Shown here: positions 42,437-51,595 of the stretch, in pieces | How the letters are laid out: every line of letters begins with the position of its first letter | Position numbering within the stretch: position 1 is the stretch's first letter | Source: Chitinophaga rupis | GTDB taxonomy: Bacteria; Bacteroidota; Bacteroidia; Chitinophagales; Chitinophagaceae | NCBI RefSeq assembly: GCF_900109685.1 | Contig: NZ_FOBB01000002.1 | Coordinates: 552,085 to 616,084 of the forward strand | Direction of reading: 5' to 3' | Length of the DNA: 64,000 bases | Position numbers and translations under genes: made by a program | Notes under the pieces: model-generated | Told to the model about the DNA's origin: nothing | What the model saw: only the letters and a program-made list of their open reading frames with translations | Databases searched by the model: none

Positions 42437-43969
42437 ATGAAAACTACTCAGTTGTTACACCTATGCGCTTTACCCGTCATCGTATTATTATTCCAGCGTT
42501 GTGAAAAACCATCCAACCCGGCATTGGAAAAGTTATCCGGCTCCGCGGCTATAGAAAGCGCTAATACAGCCTTGAGTGCTTCGCCCATTTTTACCAACGC
42601 CTTGCCTTCCATAGATAATGGCAGCTATTACGATCCCTGGGTGATCAGGGTAGGCGGCTATTATTACTATTGCGGATCTGACGGCGGCCGTTTATGGATC
42701 ACGAAATCCGCAACCTTACAGGATATTCTGCTGCCCGCAAAAACATATATTTTCACCCCGCCAGGCGGTACCATGTATTCCGGTAACCTGTGGGCGCCGG
42801 AGCTGCATTACCGCAGTGGAAGATGGTATGTGTATTTTGCTGCGGACGATGGTAATAATGCCAACCACCGGATGTATGTATTAGAGGGCGGCTCGAACGC
42901 TAATGATCCCCTGGACGGCGCTTATAATTTTAAAGCCAAATTAAGTGCCACCACAGACCGCTGGGCTATAGACGGATCGCCTTTTGACTTCAACGGCCAG
43001 CAATATTTTGTATGGTCGGGCTGGGAAGGTACTAATAACGTTTCGCAGCTGATATACATTGCCCGCATGAGCAATCCATACACTATTTCCGGCGAAAGAG
43101 TGGAGATCTCAAGACCGGATTATGCCTGGGAAAAAGTAGGCTCACCTACGGTGAATGAAGGCCCTACTCCGCTCATAAGCGGCAATACGGTAAACATTAT
43201 TTACTCCGCAAGCGGCAGCTGGACAAATGATTATTGCCTGGGGCGCCTTACCTGCACCAATGGCGATCTGCTAACAAAAGCATCCTGGAACAAACCCAAT
43301 ACGCCTGCATTTTCCAGGTTCGGTAATGTGTATGGTCCGGGACATGCTTCTTTTGTAAAGTCGCCGGATGGTATTCAATCCTGGATCGTATATCATTCCG
43401 CTAACAGTGATGGTTCCGGCTGGGACAGGAGAGTAATGACGCAGCAATTTTCCTGGGATGGCGACATTCCTTATTTCGGATACCCTATTGAAAAAGGCAT
43501 CCCCATTCCTTCACCTTCCATCGGCAGCAGCTATGCCATGCCTATTGCTAACGGGGTTTATAAAATTAAGTCGAAAGTTACCAGCCAGTGTGTAGATGTA
43601 CCCAGCGGCACTACCACTGCGGGCACACAGATACAGCAGTGGACGGACTATGGCAATACTGCACAGCAATGGAACTTCATTAGCCTGGGTAACGGGTATT
43701 ATAAGATCAAATCCGTTGCTTCCAATTTATGCCTGGATGATGCAGGAGGATCATTAAACGCGGGGAATATCCTGATCCAGTGGACGGATAATAACAACAT
43801 AGCGCAGCATTGGCGGGTGCAGGATATGGGCAACGGGTACTTTAAGCTCATAAACCGCAGAAGCCTGATGGCATTGAATGTTCCCTACAGCAATCAAACG
43901 CCGGGTACCAAGCTGGAACAGTGGTATGAGAACCAGTATGATGCTGAGCTATGGCAGATCATTCCTTAA
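42437..43969 (+). CDS. GH43 family glycoside hydrolase with ricin B (CBM13) domain, lipoprotein
   Basis: This 510-residue protein has a signal peptide with a lipobox-like LLFQRC (Cys22). The GH43 five-bladed propeller (about 55-355) shows its three acidic residues: Asp66 (NGSYYDPWV), Asp179 (WAIDGSPF) and Glu241 (VNEGPTPL). The C-terminal part (370-510) is a ricin-type trefoil with three QxW-like repeats (IQQWTDYGNTAQQW, IQWTDNNNIAQHW, EQWYENQYDAELW), a carbohydrate-binding module. GH43 acts mainly on arabinan or xylan side chains. It is not next to the other GH43 (45528-46637) in an operon but lies close to it. Confidence 0.92.
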   Translation: MKTTQLLHLCALPVIVLLFQRCEKPSNPALEKLSGSAAIESANTALSASPIFTNALPSIDNGSYYDPWVIRVGGYYYYCGSDGGRLWITKSATLQDILLPAKTYIFTPPGGTMYSGNLWAPELHYRSGRWYVYFAADDGNNANHRMYVLEGGSNANDPLDGAYNFKAKLSATTDRWAIDGSPFDFNGQQYFVWSGWEGTNNVSQLIYIARMSNPYTISGERVEISRPDYAWEKVGSPTVNEGPTPLISGNTVNIIYSASGSWTNDYCLGRLTCTNGDLLTKASWNKPNTPAFSRFGNVYGPGHASFVKSPDGIQSWIVYHSANSDGSGWDRRVMTQQFSWDGDIPYFGYPIEKGIPIPSPSIGSSYAMPIANGVYKIKSKVTSQCVDVPSGTTTAGTQIQQWTDYGNTAQQWNFISLGNGYYKIKSVASNLCLDDAGGSLNAGNILIQWTDNNNIAQHWRVQDMGNGYFKLINRRSLMALNVPYSNQTPGTKLEQWYENQYDAELWQIIP

Positions 43970-43980
43970 AGCGCTTTTCC

Positions 43981-45486
43981 TTACCAGCTGCTGCCTGCGC
44001 CGCCGCCACCGGAAGAGCCGCCACCCCAGCTGCCTGAAGAAGAAGAAGAATCAGACGACGAAGAGCCGAATGAAATACCGGAAGACGATGAGGAGCTGCT
44101 GGAAGTACTGATGGCCGGGATGTTATACTTTTCTTTGTTCTTATAACCACAAGCATCGCATGCAAAAAGCTGCAAGCCCCAGCCTGCGTTGTTAATGGTG
44201 GCAGCCTGCTGTACTTCCCTTTTCCCGGCCGTCAGCGTTTTGTGATGGCATTGCGGGCAGACAGTGGCTTTGGCGGATTCGATATCATACGCCAGTATTT
44301 GCTGTGTATGGCAGTCTTTGCACTGCCATACATCATAATCAACGGAGTGGAGCTTTTCTTCTATTACCTGGTATTTTTCCAGGAACTGGTCATCTGCTTT
44401 TTCACTCAGCCGCTTCATATCCTTATTGCAGCTGCTGCATTGATACGGTGTGGAGCGCAGCTGGTATAAGCGCCGCTGCAACCAGCGGGAGTAGAAGAAC
44501 ATGGGTACCGGAAAAAGCACGCTTAACAGCAGGCTTTTTTCAGCTGTTTTCCAGGTAAGATAGCTTTCATGCCGGTCGCTGTTCTTAAGCCTGCGGGCCG
44601 CTTTAAGGCGCACAATGACCGCATAGGCACAAAAGAACAATACCCAATCCAAATAAAGGATCAGCGCCACTGTGGGAAACCCAAAAGACCAGGAGGTGTA
44701 GTTTACCAGGTAAAATATTAACACCAATGGCGTCACGAACAACCAGATCCAGGCCAGCCAGCCGGGCCGGTACAGGTCCGGCACTTTGGTAATGCCGGCT
44801 ATTACTGCCGGCGACTTTCTCTGGTGAAACATCATCAAAAAACCGGCGTTGCCCAGCAAAAAGCAGCCAATGACCAGGAACGCGCTGAATTTGCCGGGTA
44901 ATTGCCGGGTATTTTCCTCCGGCTGCGCAAATAGTGCAGCGGGATCGGTTTGCGCTCCGTTGCCATCCTGCTGCTGTAACACGCTTACTACTGCCTGCAT
45001 GCCCTGCAGCATACCTGCATCATAATCCTGCTGTTTGAAATGGGGCAGCATTACCTGCTGCTGAATGCGGAAACAGACCACATCGGGAAGATCGCCTTCC
45101 AGCCCGTAGCCTGTTTCAAATTCAATACGGTGCTGATCATCTACCAGCAATACTACCAGGCCGTTGTTTTTTTCAACGGCGCCCGGCTTCCAGGTGCTGA
45201 AAAGCTCATGCGCCACATCCTTCGGTACATTATTACCAATGGTTTTAAGCAGCACTACTGCTACCTGTGCCCTGCCTGAATGGTCAAGACTATCCAGCAG
45301 CTGGTTCAGCGCCTGCTCCGCAGCGGGCGTGATCAGCTGATCGGGGTTGCTGACATGGCTCCCCTGCAGCATGGGATCAGGTACCTTCGCAACACTGAAT
45401 TGCTGCGCAGTGGCTGCACCAGCGGCCAGCAGCATTATTAACAGGCAGTAAAGGGAAAAATAGCGGGAACGGTTGGTTAAAAACAT
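43981..45486 (-). CDS. TPM domain (YgcG-like) membrane protein with Ser/Gly-rich tail
   Basis: A 501-residue protein with signal peptide (cleavage near ATAQQ), a TPM/phosphatase-like domain (about 35-180, with AEQALNQLLDSLDHSGRAQV and EFETGYGLEGDLPD), several membrane helices (about 200-300), then cytoplasmic CxxC motifs (CSSCNKD, CKDC, CPQCHHK, CDACGY) that form two zinc ribbons. It ends in a low-complexity Ser tract followed by Gly-rich GGGSSGGGGAGSSW, a typical YgcG-like tail. TPM proteins have been proposed as envelope-stress or photosystem-related phosphatases; the Bacteroidota function is unknown. Between two GH43 genes its context gives no functional hint. Confidence 0.88.
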   Translation of the reverse strand: MFLTNRSRYFSLYCLLIMLLAAGAATAQQFSVAKVPDPMLQGSHVSNPDQLITPAAEQALNQLLDSLDHSGRAQVAVVLLKTIGNNVPKDVAHELFSTWKPGAVEKNNGLVVLLVDDQHRIEFETGYGLEGDLPDVVCFRIQQQVMLPHFKQQDYDAGMLQGMQAVVSVLQQQDGNGAQTDPAALFAQPEENTRQLPGKFSAFLVIGCFLLGNAGFLMMFHQRKSPAVIAGITKVPDLYRPGWLAWIWLFVTPLVLIFYLVNYTSWSFGFPTVALILYLDWVLFFCAYAVIVRLKAARRLKNSDRHESYLTWKTAEKSLLLSVLFPVPMFFYSRWLQRRLYQLRSTPYQCSSCNKDMKRLSEKADDQFLEKYQVIEEKLHSVDYDVWQCKDCHTQQILAYDIESAKATVCPQCHHKTLTAGKREVQQAATINNAGWGLQLFACDACGYKNKEKYNIPAISTSSSSSSSSGISFGSSSSDSSSSSGSWGGGSSGGGGAGSSW

Positions 45487-45527
45487 GACCAGTAAAAATG
45501 GCGAAAAATTTTCAAAATAGCTAACGC

Positions 45528-46637
45528 TTATTGCTTACCGGCAGGATCTATTGTTTGTATGCTGCCGTCCGGATTATAATGCAGCTCAGTAACTTTTACA
45601 TTGCGGAGAAATGTTTTACCGGAAAGCTGCACATCATGATAAAAGAGGTACCATTTCCCGTTCTGCTCAATGATGGAGTGGTGAGAGGTCCAGCCTTCAA
45701 CGGGCTTTAATATAACGCCTTTATACGTGAAGGGGCCGTAAGGGCTTTCACCAATGGCATAGCAGAGGTTATGCGTATCGCCGGTGGAGTAGGAGAAGTA
45801 ATATTTGCCGTTGTATTTGTGGACCCAGGATGCTTCAAAAAAACGCTGGCTGTTATCTTTTTCTTTATACAGCTCCCCTTTTTCGTTGAGCAGCTTTACT
45901 TCTTTTACCGGCTCGGCAAAGCTCATCATATCAGGCGTTAAGCGGGCTACGCGTGGCAGTACGGCCTGTTCATCGCCAGCGCGGTTTGCTTTCGTAGAGT
46001 CATATTGGTTATTGTTCCAGCGCTGCAGCTGTCCGCCCCAGATGCCGCCAAAGTACATATAATATTTGCCATCATCATCCCGGAAAACACAGGGATCAAT
46101 GCTATAGCTGCCTTTGATGGGTGTTTTGGCTGCTGTGAAAGGACCTTCCGGCTTAGGGCTGGTGGCCACACCAATGTGAAATACACCCTTACTGTCTTTA
46201 GCCGGGAAGTAGAGGTAATATTTGTTATTGGCAAATGCAACATCCGGCGCCCATAGCTGGCGGCTTGCCCAGGGAACATCTGCCAGCTTAAGCGCTACGC
46301 CATGATCTGTAACCCTGGCGCCTACACTATCCATGGAAAGAATGTGATAATCGCGCATATCGAAATGGCTGCCAAGATCATCTTCGGGTATGCCGGTAGC
46401 GGTATCGTGCGAGGGGTAAACATAGATCCTGCCGTTAAAGACATGTGCGGAAGGATCGGCCGTATAAATATTCGTAACCAGGGGCTGCGAAAGGTATGTT
46501 TTTTCAGTAACGGCAACAGCGGTGGTGGTGTCCTTTTCAGCTTCCTTATTGCCTGTGCCGGTTTGGTTACAGGCAGATAGCATGCCTGTAATGATGGCTG
46601 TGGTGGTAAAAAATAGCGGGTAGTTCATAACGTGCAT
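45528..46637 (-). CDS. GH43 family glycoside hydrolase, lipoprotein
   Basis: This 369-residue protein starts MHVMNYPLFFTTTAIITGML followed by SACNQTG: lipobox with the lipidated Cys at 23. The catalytic triad of GH43 is visible: the Asp in YTADPSAHVFNGRIYVYP (base), the pKa-modulating Asp in GSYSIDPCVFRDDD, and the Glu in RFFEASWVHKY (acid). AxxLWAPDVAFANNKYYLYF is also conserved in the family. It has no CBM. Arabinofuranosidase, xylosidase or galactosidase activity is possible. A possible second start at the fourth codon (MNYPLFF) gives the same mature protein. Confidence 0.92.
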   Translation of the reverse strand: MHVMNYPLFFTTTAIITGMLSACNQTGTGNKEAEKDTTTAVAVTEKTYLSQPLVTNIYTADPSAHVFNGRIYVYPSHDTATGIPEDDLGSHFDMRDYHILSMDSVGARVTDHGVALKLADVPWASRQLWAPDVAFANNKYYLYFPAKDSKGVFHIGVATSPKPEGPFTAAKTPIKGSYSIDPCVFRDDDGKYYMYFGGIWGGQLQRWNNNQYDSTKANRAGDEQAVLPRVARLTPDMMSFAEPVKEVKLLNEKGELYKEKDNSQRFFEASWVHKYNGKYYFSYSTGDTHNLCYAIGESPYGPFTYKGVILKPVEGWTSHHSIIEQNGKWYLFYHDVQLSGKTFLRNVKVTELHYNPDGSIQTIDPAGKQ

Positions 46638-46711
46638 GTTTGGATTGTTTTTTTGGTTGTTAACTATGAAGATATTAAATTAAATAAATACTAAACCATC
46701 AAAACCTAGTT

Positions 46712-47221
46712 ATGAAAAGTACTTTAGCTGTCACTGCTTACCTGGAAGAATTAAAAGCCGAATCAGGCGCCAGCCGCAAATGCCTGGAAAGGATCCCCGA
46801 AAACCTGTTTGACTACAAGCCACATCCCAAGTCTATGGCTATGGGGTACCTGGCTTTACTGGTGGCGGAGATCCCATTATGGATCGCTGTGATGATAGAA
46901 CAGGGTGAAATAGACTTTGCCACTTTCAAACACAAGGAAGTAAAAACCACACAGGAGCTGGTTGCGCACCTGGATGAAAATCTGAGAAAAGCGGAGCAGG
47001 CGTTGAGCAATGCAACGGAAGAACAGCTGCAAGGGGATTTTGCTCTGAAAGCAAACGGGCAGCTTTTGTTTGCCAGCCCGGTTATGGGCAGTATTTCCTC
47101 TACCATTAATCACTGGGTGCACCACCGGGGCCAGCTAACGGTGTACATGCGGATGAATGATATACCAGTGCCTTCTATTTACGGGCCCAGCGCGGATGAT
47201 AACCAGTTCCAGAAAAGTTAA
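46712..47221 (+). CDS. DinB family protein
   Basis: A 169-residue four-helix bundle protein of the DinB/DUF664 superfamily. Recognisable parts are SRKCLERIPENLFDYKPHPK (after helix 1), SMAMGYLALLVAEIPLWIAV and NHWVHHRGQLTVYMRMNDIP with the metal-binding His pair. In many relatives the second segment reads LATHVAEIP, with a His as a metal ligand; here Leu50 stands at that place, so metal binding may be altered. Many members are metal-dependent thiol transferases. A terminator follows 36 bp after the stop. Confidence 0.86.
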   Translation: MKSTLAVTAYLEELKAESGASRKCLERIPENLFDYKPHPKSMAMGYLALLVAEIPLWIAVMIEQGEIDFATFKHKEVKTTQELVAHLDENLRKAEQALSNATEEQLQGDFALKANGQLLFASPVMGSISSTINHWVHHRGQLTVYMRMNDIPVPSIYGPSADDNQFQKS

Positions 47222-47257
47222 GAATAATCGTTTATGCATAGCCGGAATGGCTGCAAT

Positions 47258-47293
47258 AAAAAACCGTCCTTAAATTAATAAGGACGGTTTTTT
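47258..47293. terminator. Bidirectional terminator between DinB and OmpA genes
   Basis: AAAAAACCGTCCTTA (47258-47272) pairs perfectly with TAAGGACGGTTTTTT (47279-47293) around a 6-base loop. It ends the DinB gene (+) and the OmpA-like gene (-). Confidence 0.9.
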
Positions 47294-47315
47294 AATTTAT
47301 TCAGCAGGTCTGAAC

Positions 47316-48191
47316 TTATTGCTTAGTACCGGTACTATCGCTTTCCGGCGCTTTATCTATCAGCTCCATAAACTGGTCAAGCTTAGGTGTGATGATGATC
47401 TGGGTGCGCCTGTTCTTGGTTCTGCCTGCATCCGTATCGTTAGAGGCGATGGGATTGTATTCGCCACGGCCGCCGGCTGTTAACCTTTTAGGATCTACGC
47501 CGTGATCGTTCTGCAATGACTGCACAACGGAAGATGCCCTGAGCGCGCTCAGATCCCAGTTGTTACGGATATTCTTCTGAGAAATAGGCACATTATCCGT
47601 GTTACCTTCAATCAGCACATCATAGTCTTTATAATCCTTGATGATCTTTGCGATCTTGCTGAGTGTTTCGCCTGCGGCAGCAGAGATCTCATAGCTGCCG
47701 GATTTATACAGCATGTTATCAGACAGCGATATGTACACAACGCCTTTTAAAACCTGTACATCCACATCCCTCATTTCCTCCCTGCTTAAAGAGCGTGTAA
47801 GGTTGTTGGTTAGCACCATGTTAAGCGAATCGCTTTTGTTCTTGGTGTTCACCAGGTGCTGAATGTATTTATTGGAGGCATTGATCTCATCCACCAGTTT
47901 TGAGATGTTAACGTTGCCCTGGCTGGTAGAATTTAAACATTTGTCCAGCGCAGCCTGTAAGGCGGCAAGGCCGGTACGCTGCGCTGCAATTTGCTCTTCC
48001 AGGCTTTGTACCCTTGAATTAGCGACGGAAAGGTCCCTTTGGGAGGATTGGTACTTACCGTCAAGATCCCTGTTCTGGTTCTGCAGGCTGTTGTAGTTGG
48101 ATTGCAGCTGGGCAAATTTCTTATTGCTCACGCAACCCGTGCCTAACATAACCACCGCCAGCATTGCTGACGATAACAAATATATTTTCAT
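47316..48191 (-). CDS. OmpA family lipoprotein (Pal-like peptidoglycan-binding)
   Basis: This 291-residue protein begins MKIYLLSSAMLAVVMLGTGC, lipobox LGTGC with lipidated Cys20. A coiled coil (about 25-90, LQSNYNSLQNQNRDLDGKYQ onward) precedes the OmpA domain (about 160-280) with EGNTDNVPIS, NWDLSALRASSVVQSL and GRTKNRRTQIIITP, the peptidoglycan-binding signature. The start at 48191 is chosen over upstream ATGs because only it gives a lipoprotein signal at the N-terminus. It would tether the outer membrane to peptidoglycan or act as a scaffold. No tol-pal or gldK genes are nearby. Confidence 0.9.
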   Translation of the reverse strand: MKIYLLSSAMLAVVMLGTGCVSNKKFAQLQSNYNSLQNQNRDLDGKYQSSQRDLSVANSRVQSLEEQIAAQRTGLAALQAALDKCLNSTSQGNVNISKLVDEINASNKYIQHLVNTKNKSDSLNMVLTNNLTRSLSREEMRDVDVQVLKGVVYISLSDNMLYKSGSYEISAAAGETLSKIAKIIKDYKDYDVLIEGNTDNVPISQKNIRNNWDLSALRASSVVQSLQNDHGVDPKRLTAGGRGEYNPIASNDTDAGRTKNRRTQIIITPKLDQFMELIDKAPESDSTGTKQ

Positions 48192-48327
48192 ATAACTGCT
48201 GTTTAATATAAACAAATAACAACCCCCTAGAAGCAAAGGTTGTGCCATCAAAAAATAAAATGGCAGATGCCGCTATACATTGATTGTTGCAAAGGGTTTA
48301 TATATGAGATAAAAGATGTAAGTGGTA

Positions 48328-49206
48328 TTATTCAGCCGGCGTTATTATTTCCAGCGCGTGAGGAATAATGTTAGCCTGCACGGTATTCACCTTACCCAGG
48401 TACTCACCATCTACCTGGAAATGAACTTTCTGATGTGAATCAATTTTCAGGGATCTTGTTTGTAACAGTTCTGTTTTTGCCGGGTGAAAAGCGCCATGCG
48501 TAAAACGCATTTTAAATATTTCGGCCATGGAGATCTTCTTAATGATCACCACTTCAAAAAGATCATCTTCTATGTTCCCTTCAGGGTTTATCTTAACCTT
48601 ATTACCGTATTGGGTAGCATTGGCAATTACCACCATGGCCGCCTCTCTTTGAATATAGCGGCCATCTATCATAATGGCTACTTTCATGTAAGCATGGTTC
48701 CAGAGCACTTTCCATGCTGCTTTTACATAGCCCCACATGCCGCGGGTATTTTCTGCTTCAAACTTTTTTATCACAAATGCGTTAAAGCCAATATCGCTAA
48801 GGTGTATGCAAAGCTCATTATTTACTTTTACGAGGTGTATTTTTTTGCCGGCGCCATTTACAACTATATCCAGCGCTAATGATGGAGTCGTGGGTATACC
48901 CAGCTCAGTGGCCATGCCGTTTGCGGAGCCGGCAGGCAGTATGGCCATTGGTATTTGTGTGCCCAATAGCGCTTCTGCTACCAGCTTTACGGTGCCATCG
49001 CCCCCGGCTGCTATTACCCTGTTTGCAGCGCCGGACCTTATTACTTCCTTTAGCTTAGCCAGGTCAGGCTGTTGGGGAAGCTGATAATAAGTGATGTGAT
49101 GCGGCAACCTGGCAAAATAGTTGTCTATTTCCTTTTGCCAGTCAGTATCATTGCTGCCGGAAGCCGGGTTAATGATGAACAGGAGCTTTAAAGACTGATC
49201 GGGCAT
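48328..49206 (-). CDS. Diacylglycerol/lipid kinase family (YegS/BmrU-like)
   Basis: A 292-residue kinase. Motifs are FIINPASGSNDTDW at the N-terminus, RVIAAGGDGTVKLVAEALLG with the ATP-binding GGDGT (about 64-70), and LPAGSANGMATELGIP. The C-terminal domain starts near 135. The family phosphorylates lipid alcohols such as diacylglycerol or undecaprenol; the substrate here is unknown. It is divergent from the App1-type phosphatase gene, separated by 24 bp only, so the two share an intergenic promoter zone and may act on related lipids. Confidence 0.9.
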   Translation of the reverse strand: MPDQSLKLLFIINPASGSNDTDWQKEIDNYFARLPHHITYYQLPQQPDLAKLKEVIRSGAANRVIAAGGDGTVKLVAEALLGTQIPMAILPAGSANGMATELGIPTTPSLALDIVVNGAGKKIHLVKVNNELCIHLSDIGFNAFVIKKFEAENTRGMWGYVKAAWKVLWNHAYMKVAIMIDGRYIQREAAMVVIANATQYGNKVKINPEGNIEDDLFEVVIIKKISMAEIFKMRFTHGAFHPAKTELLQTRSLKIDSHQKVHFQVDGEYLGKVNTVQANIIPHALEIITPAE

Positions 49207-49230
49207 AGTGTTTTTTTATAGTCAACAGTT

Positions 49231-50214
49231 ATGGCAAAATTGTATCCAAAAAATATGCAGGCTCCTTTTGTAAAGGTATATCATGGTTTTGGGCATGCCC
49301 ATGCTCTTCATGTTTTCGGGCATGTGTTTAAAAAGCAGCCTCCCGGCCTGCGTACGGGCAACAACCTGTTGGCCAACCTCTACAACCTGCTTCGCCTTTT
49401 TTTTGTGAAACCGCTTGGCGGCGTTCCGGTGCGGCTGTTGTGGGAGCAGCAGCAGATAGATGGTACTACGGAGGATGACGGATTTTTCCATTTTGAATGG
49501 CAAAGTATAGAGAGCGTGCCGGCGGGCCTGCATACTGTAACGGTACAATGTATAAATGAGCAGGGGCAGCCCATTGCCTGGGGGCAGGGGGTGATCCAGG
49601 TTCCGCACATTACGCAATACGGCATTATATCGGATATTGACGATACCATTATGATATCGCACTCCGCTACTATTTTAAAACGCTTAAAAGTATTGTTTAC
49701 CCGGCACCCCGGTACCCGGGAGATCTTTAAGGACATAGGTGCGCACTACCAGCTGCTGGCGCTGGCGCAAACAACAGCGGACATGCCCAATCCCTTTTTT
49801 TATGTTTCCAGCAGTGAATGGAACCTGTATGATTACCTGCGAAGCGTATTTAAGCAAAACAGCATGCCGGAAGGCGCTTTCCTGCTTAACCAGATAAAAC
49901 GATGGTTTGAAATATGGAAAACAGGCAAAACAAAACATGAAGGCAAGCTGCTGCGCATTGTGCGTATACTGGAAAGCTTTCCCAACCAGCAGTTTATTTT
50001 GCTGGGCGATAATTCTCAAAGCGATCCGGCGATCTATAAAACCATTACTGAAAAATATGCCGGCCGCATCTTTGCCGTTTATATCCGTAATGTATATGAT
50101 AGCCATTCCTTTAAAACGGAACAGGTGCTAAAACAGATCGCTGCCTGCGGCGTACAAACGTTACAGTTCATTCACAGCGCTGAAGCCATCCAACATACCC
50201 GGGAGATATTGTAA
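49231..50214 (+). CDS. App1-like phosphatase (DUF2183), putative phosphatidate phosphatase
   Basis: A 327-residue protein with a beta-sandwich N-terminal half (1-128) and a HAD-like phosphatase C-terminal half. Catalytic motif I is GIISDIDDTIMIS (131-143; DxDxT), followed by HPGTREIFKDIG and FILLGDNSQSDPAIY (motif IV). App1 of yeast is a phosphatidate phosphatase. Bacterial DUF2183 proteins are poorly studied. Position head-to-head with a lipid kinase suggests a phosphorylation-dephosphorylation pair for a lipid. No signal peptide is visible. Confidence 0.88.
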   Translation: MAKLYPKNMQAPFVKVYHGFGHAHALHVFGHVFKKQPPGLRTGNNLLANLYNLLRLFFVKPLGGVPVRLLWEQQQIDGTTEDDGFFHFEWQSIESVPAGLHTVTVQCINEQGQPIAWGQGVIQVPHITQYGIISDIDDTIMISHSATILKRLKVLFTRHPGTREIFKDIGAHYQLLALAQTTADMPNPFFYVSSSEWNLYDYLRSVFKQNSMPEGAFLLNQIKRWFEIWKTGKTKHEGKLLRIVRILESFPNQQFILLGDNSQSDPAIYKTITEKYAGRIFAVYIRNVYDSHSFKTEQVLKQIAACGVQTLQFIHSAEAIQHTREIL

Positions 50215-50425
50215 TTCCGGATGAAACCGTTACCCACTCTCAGGAAAAATATACTCAACTCCACAATCACGCCCGGGGCCTGCCTTTCAGCGCTGGAAAA
50301 TATTTATTGCGTTTTTCAGCTGCTACGAAGGAGACGGTTTCATTGTTACAGCTGCCTTTCCTGTATTGCGAAAAATAGGTTTCATAATTGAGAGATGGAA
50401 AAGAAACCATTTAACATTCAATTTT

Positions 50426-51589
50426 ATGAAAGCTTTAGTATTCCACAAGCCCAAAGATGTAAGTGTTGATACGGTTGATGATCCTGTGATACAGGCGCCT
50501 ACCGATGCTATTATCCGTGTAACGTCCACGGCTATCTGTGGTTCTGACCTCCATATCTATAATGGTATGATACCCCAGCCGCACGACATGGTGCTGGGGC
50601 ATGAATTTATGGGTATAGTAGAAGAGGTAGGCTCCGGTGTTACCAAACTAAAACGCGGCGACCGCATTATTGTACCTTTTCCAATTGCCTGCGGGCATTG
50701 CCATTTTTGTGATATGGAGCTGCCTACCCATTGTGAAAACTCCAATCCATCCATGTACGGGCCTTCCGGGGAGATCGTTAAAATGAAAGGCGCCGGCGCT
50801 GCCTTATATGGCTACACTGATATTTATGGCGCCATTAGCGGAGGGCAGGCGGAATATGCAAGGGTATTGTATGCTGATCACAATCCGCGGATTGTGCCGG
50901 AGGGCATTCCGGATGAAAAAATACTTTTCCTTACGGATATTTTCTCCACAGGCTGGGCTGCCTGTGAATGGGCGGAGGTAACGAACGGAGATGTAGTGGT
51001 GGTATTTGGATGCGGCCCGGTAGGTATTATGGCACAAAAGGCGGCCTGGCTGCATGGCGCTAAAAGAGTGATAGGAGTAGACCGTTTGCCTTACCGTTTG
51101 GATAAGGCAAGGAACACCGCACAATCAGAGGTGCTTAATTACACAGAGGTGGATATTGCAGAGGCAGTGCGTGAAATGACCGGTGGTTATGGTGCAGATG
51201 TGTGCATAGATGCGGTAGGTATGGAAGCGCATAGAAGCGTGCTTGAAAAAGCCGTGAATGTGCTGCAAATGGAAAAGGGGAGCATTAATGCATTAAAGCA
51301 ATGTTTTGATACGGTACGCAGAGGCGGGCGCGTATCAGTAGTAGGCGTGTATGGATCGCCATACGATAACTTTCCGTTATACCAGTGGTTTGAAAAAAGC
51401 ATTCGCCTGATGGGCGGGCAGGCCTGGGTGCAGCGCTGGCTGGATCAGCTTATTGACCTGGTGGTGCAGGAAAAGGTAACCCTGGACGATATCATTACAC
51501 ATAAGGTTCCCTTAACGGAGGCAGCGAACATGTATGATATTTTCAATAAAAAAGAAGATGGCTGCGTAAAGGTGGTGCTGAAACCCTGA
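50426..51589 (+). CDS. Zinc-dependent alcohol dehydrogenase (formaldehyde-dehydrogenase-like)
   Basis: A 387-residue medium-chain dehydrogenase. The ATG at 50426 gives MKALVFHKPKDVSVDTVDDP, the normal N-terminus. Catalytic zinc ligands sit in ICGSDLHIYNGM and LGHEFMGIVEEVG. The structural zinc lobe has four Cys in CGHCHFCDMELPTHC. The NAD-binding fold is VVVFGCGPVGIMAQKAA. Later GGYGADVCIDAVGME matches the glutathione-independent formaldehyde-dehydrogenase-like subgroup. Its stop lies 6 bp from the stop of the convergent MFS gene. The true substrate is not determined. Confidence 0.92.
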   Translation: MKALVFHKPKDVSVDTVDDPVIQAPTDAIIRVTSTAICGSDLHIYNGMIPQPHDMVLGHEFMGIVEEVGSGVTKLKRGDRIIVPFPIACGHCHFCDMELPTHCENSNPSMYGPSGEIVKMKGAGAALYGYTDIYGAISGGQAEYARVLYADHNPRIVPEGIPDEKILFLTDIFSTGWAACEWAEVTNGDVVVVFGCGPVGIMAQKAAWLHGAKRVIGVDRLPYRLDKARNTAQSEVLNYTEVDIAEAVREMTGGYGADVCIDAVGMEAHRSVLEKAVNVLQMEKGSINALKQCFDTVRRGGRVSVVGVYGSPYDNFPLYQWFEKSIRLMGGQAWVQRWLDQLIDLVVQEKVTLDDIITHKVPLTEAANMYDIFNKKEDGCVKVVLKP

Positions 51590-51595
51590 TAGGCA

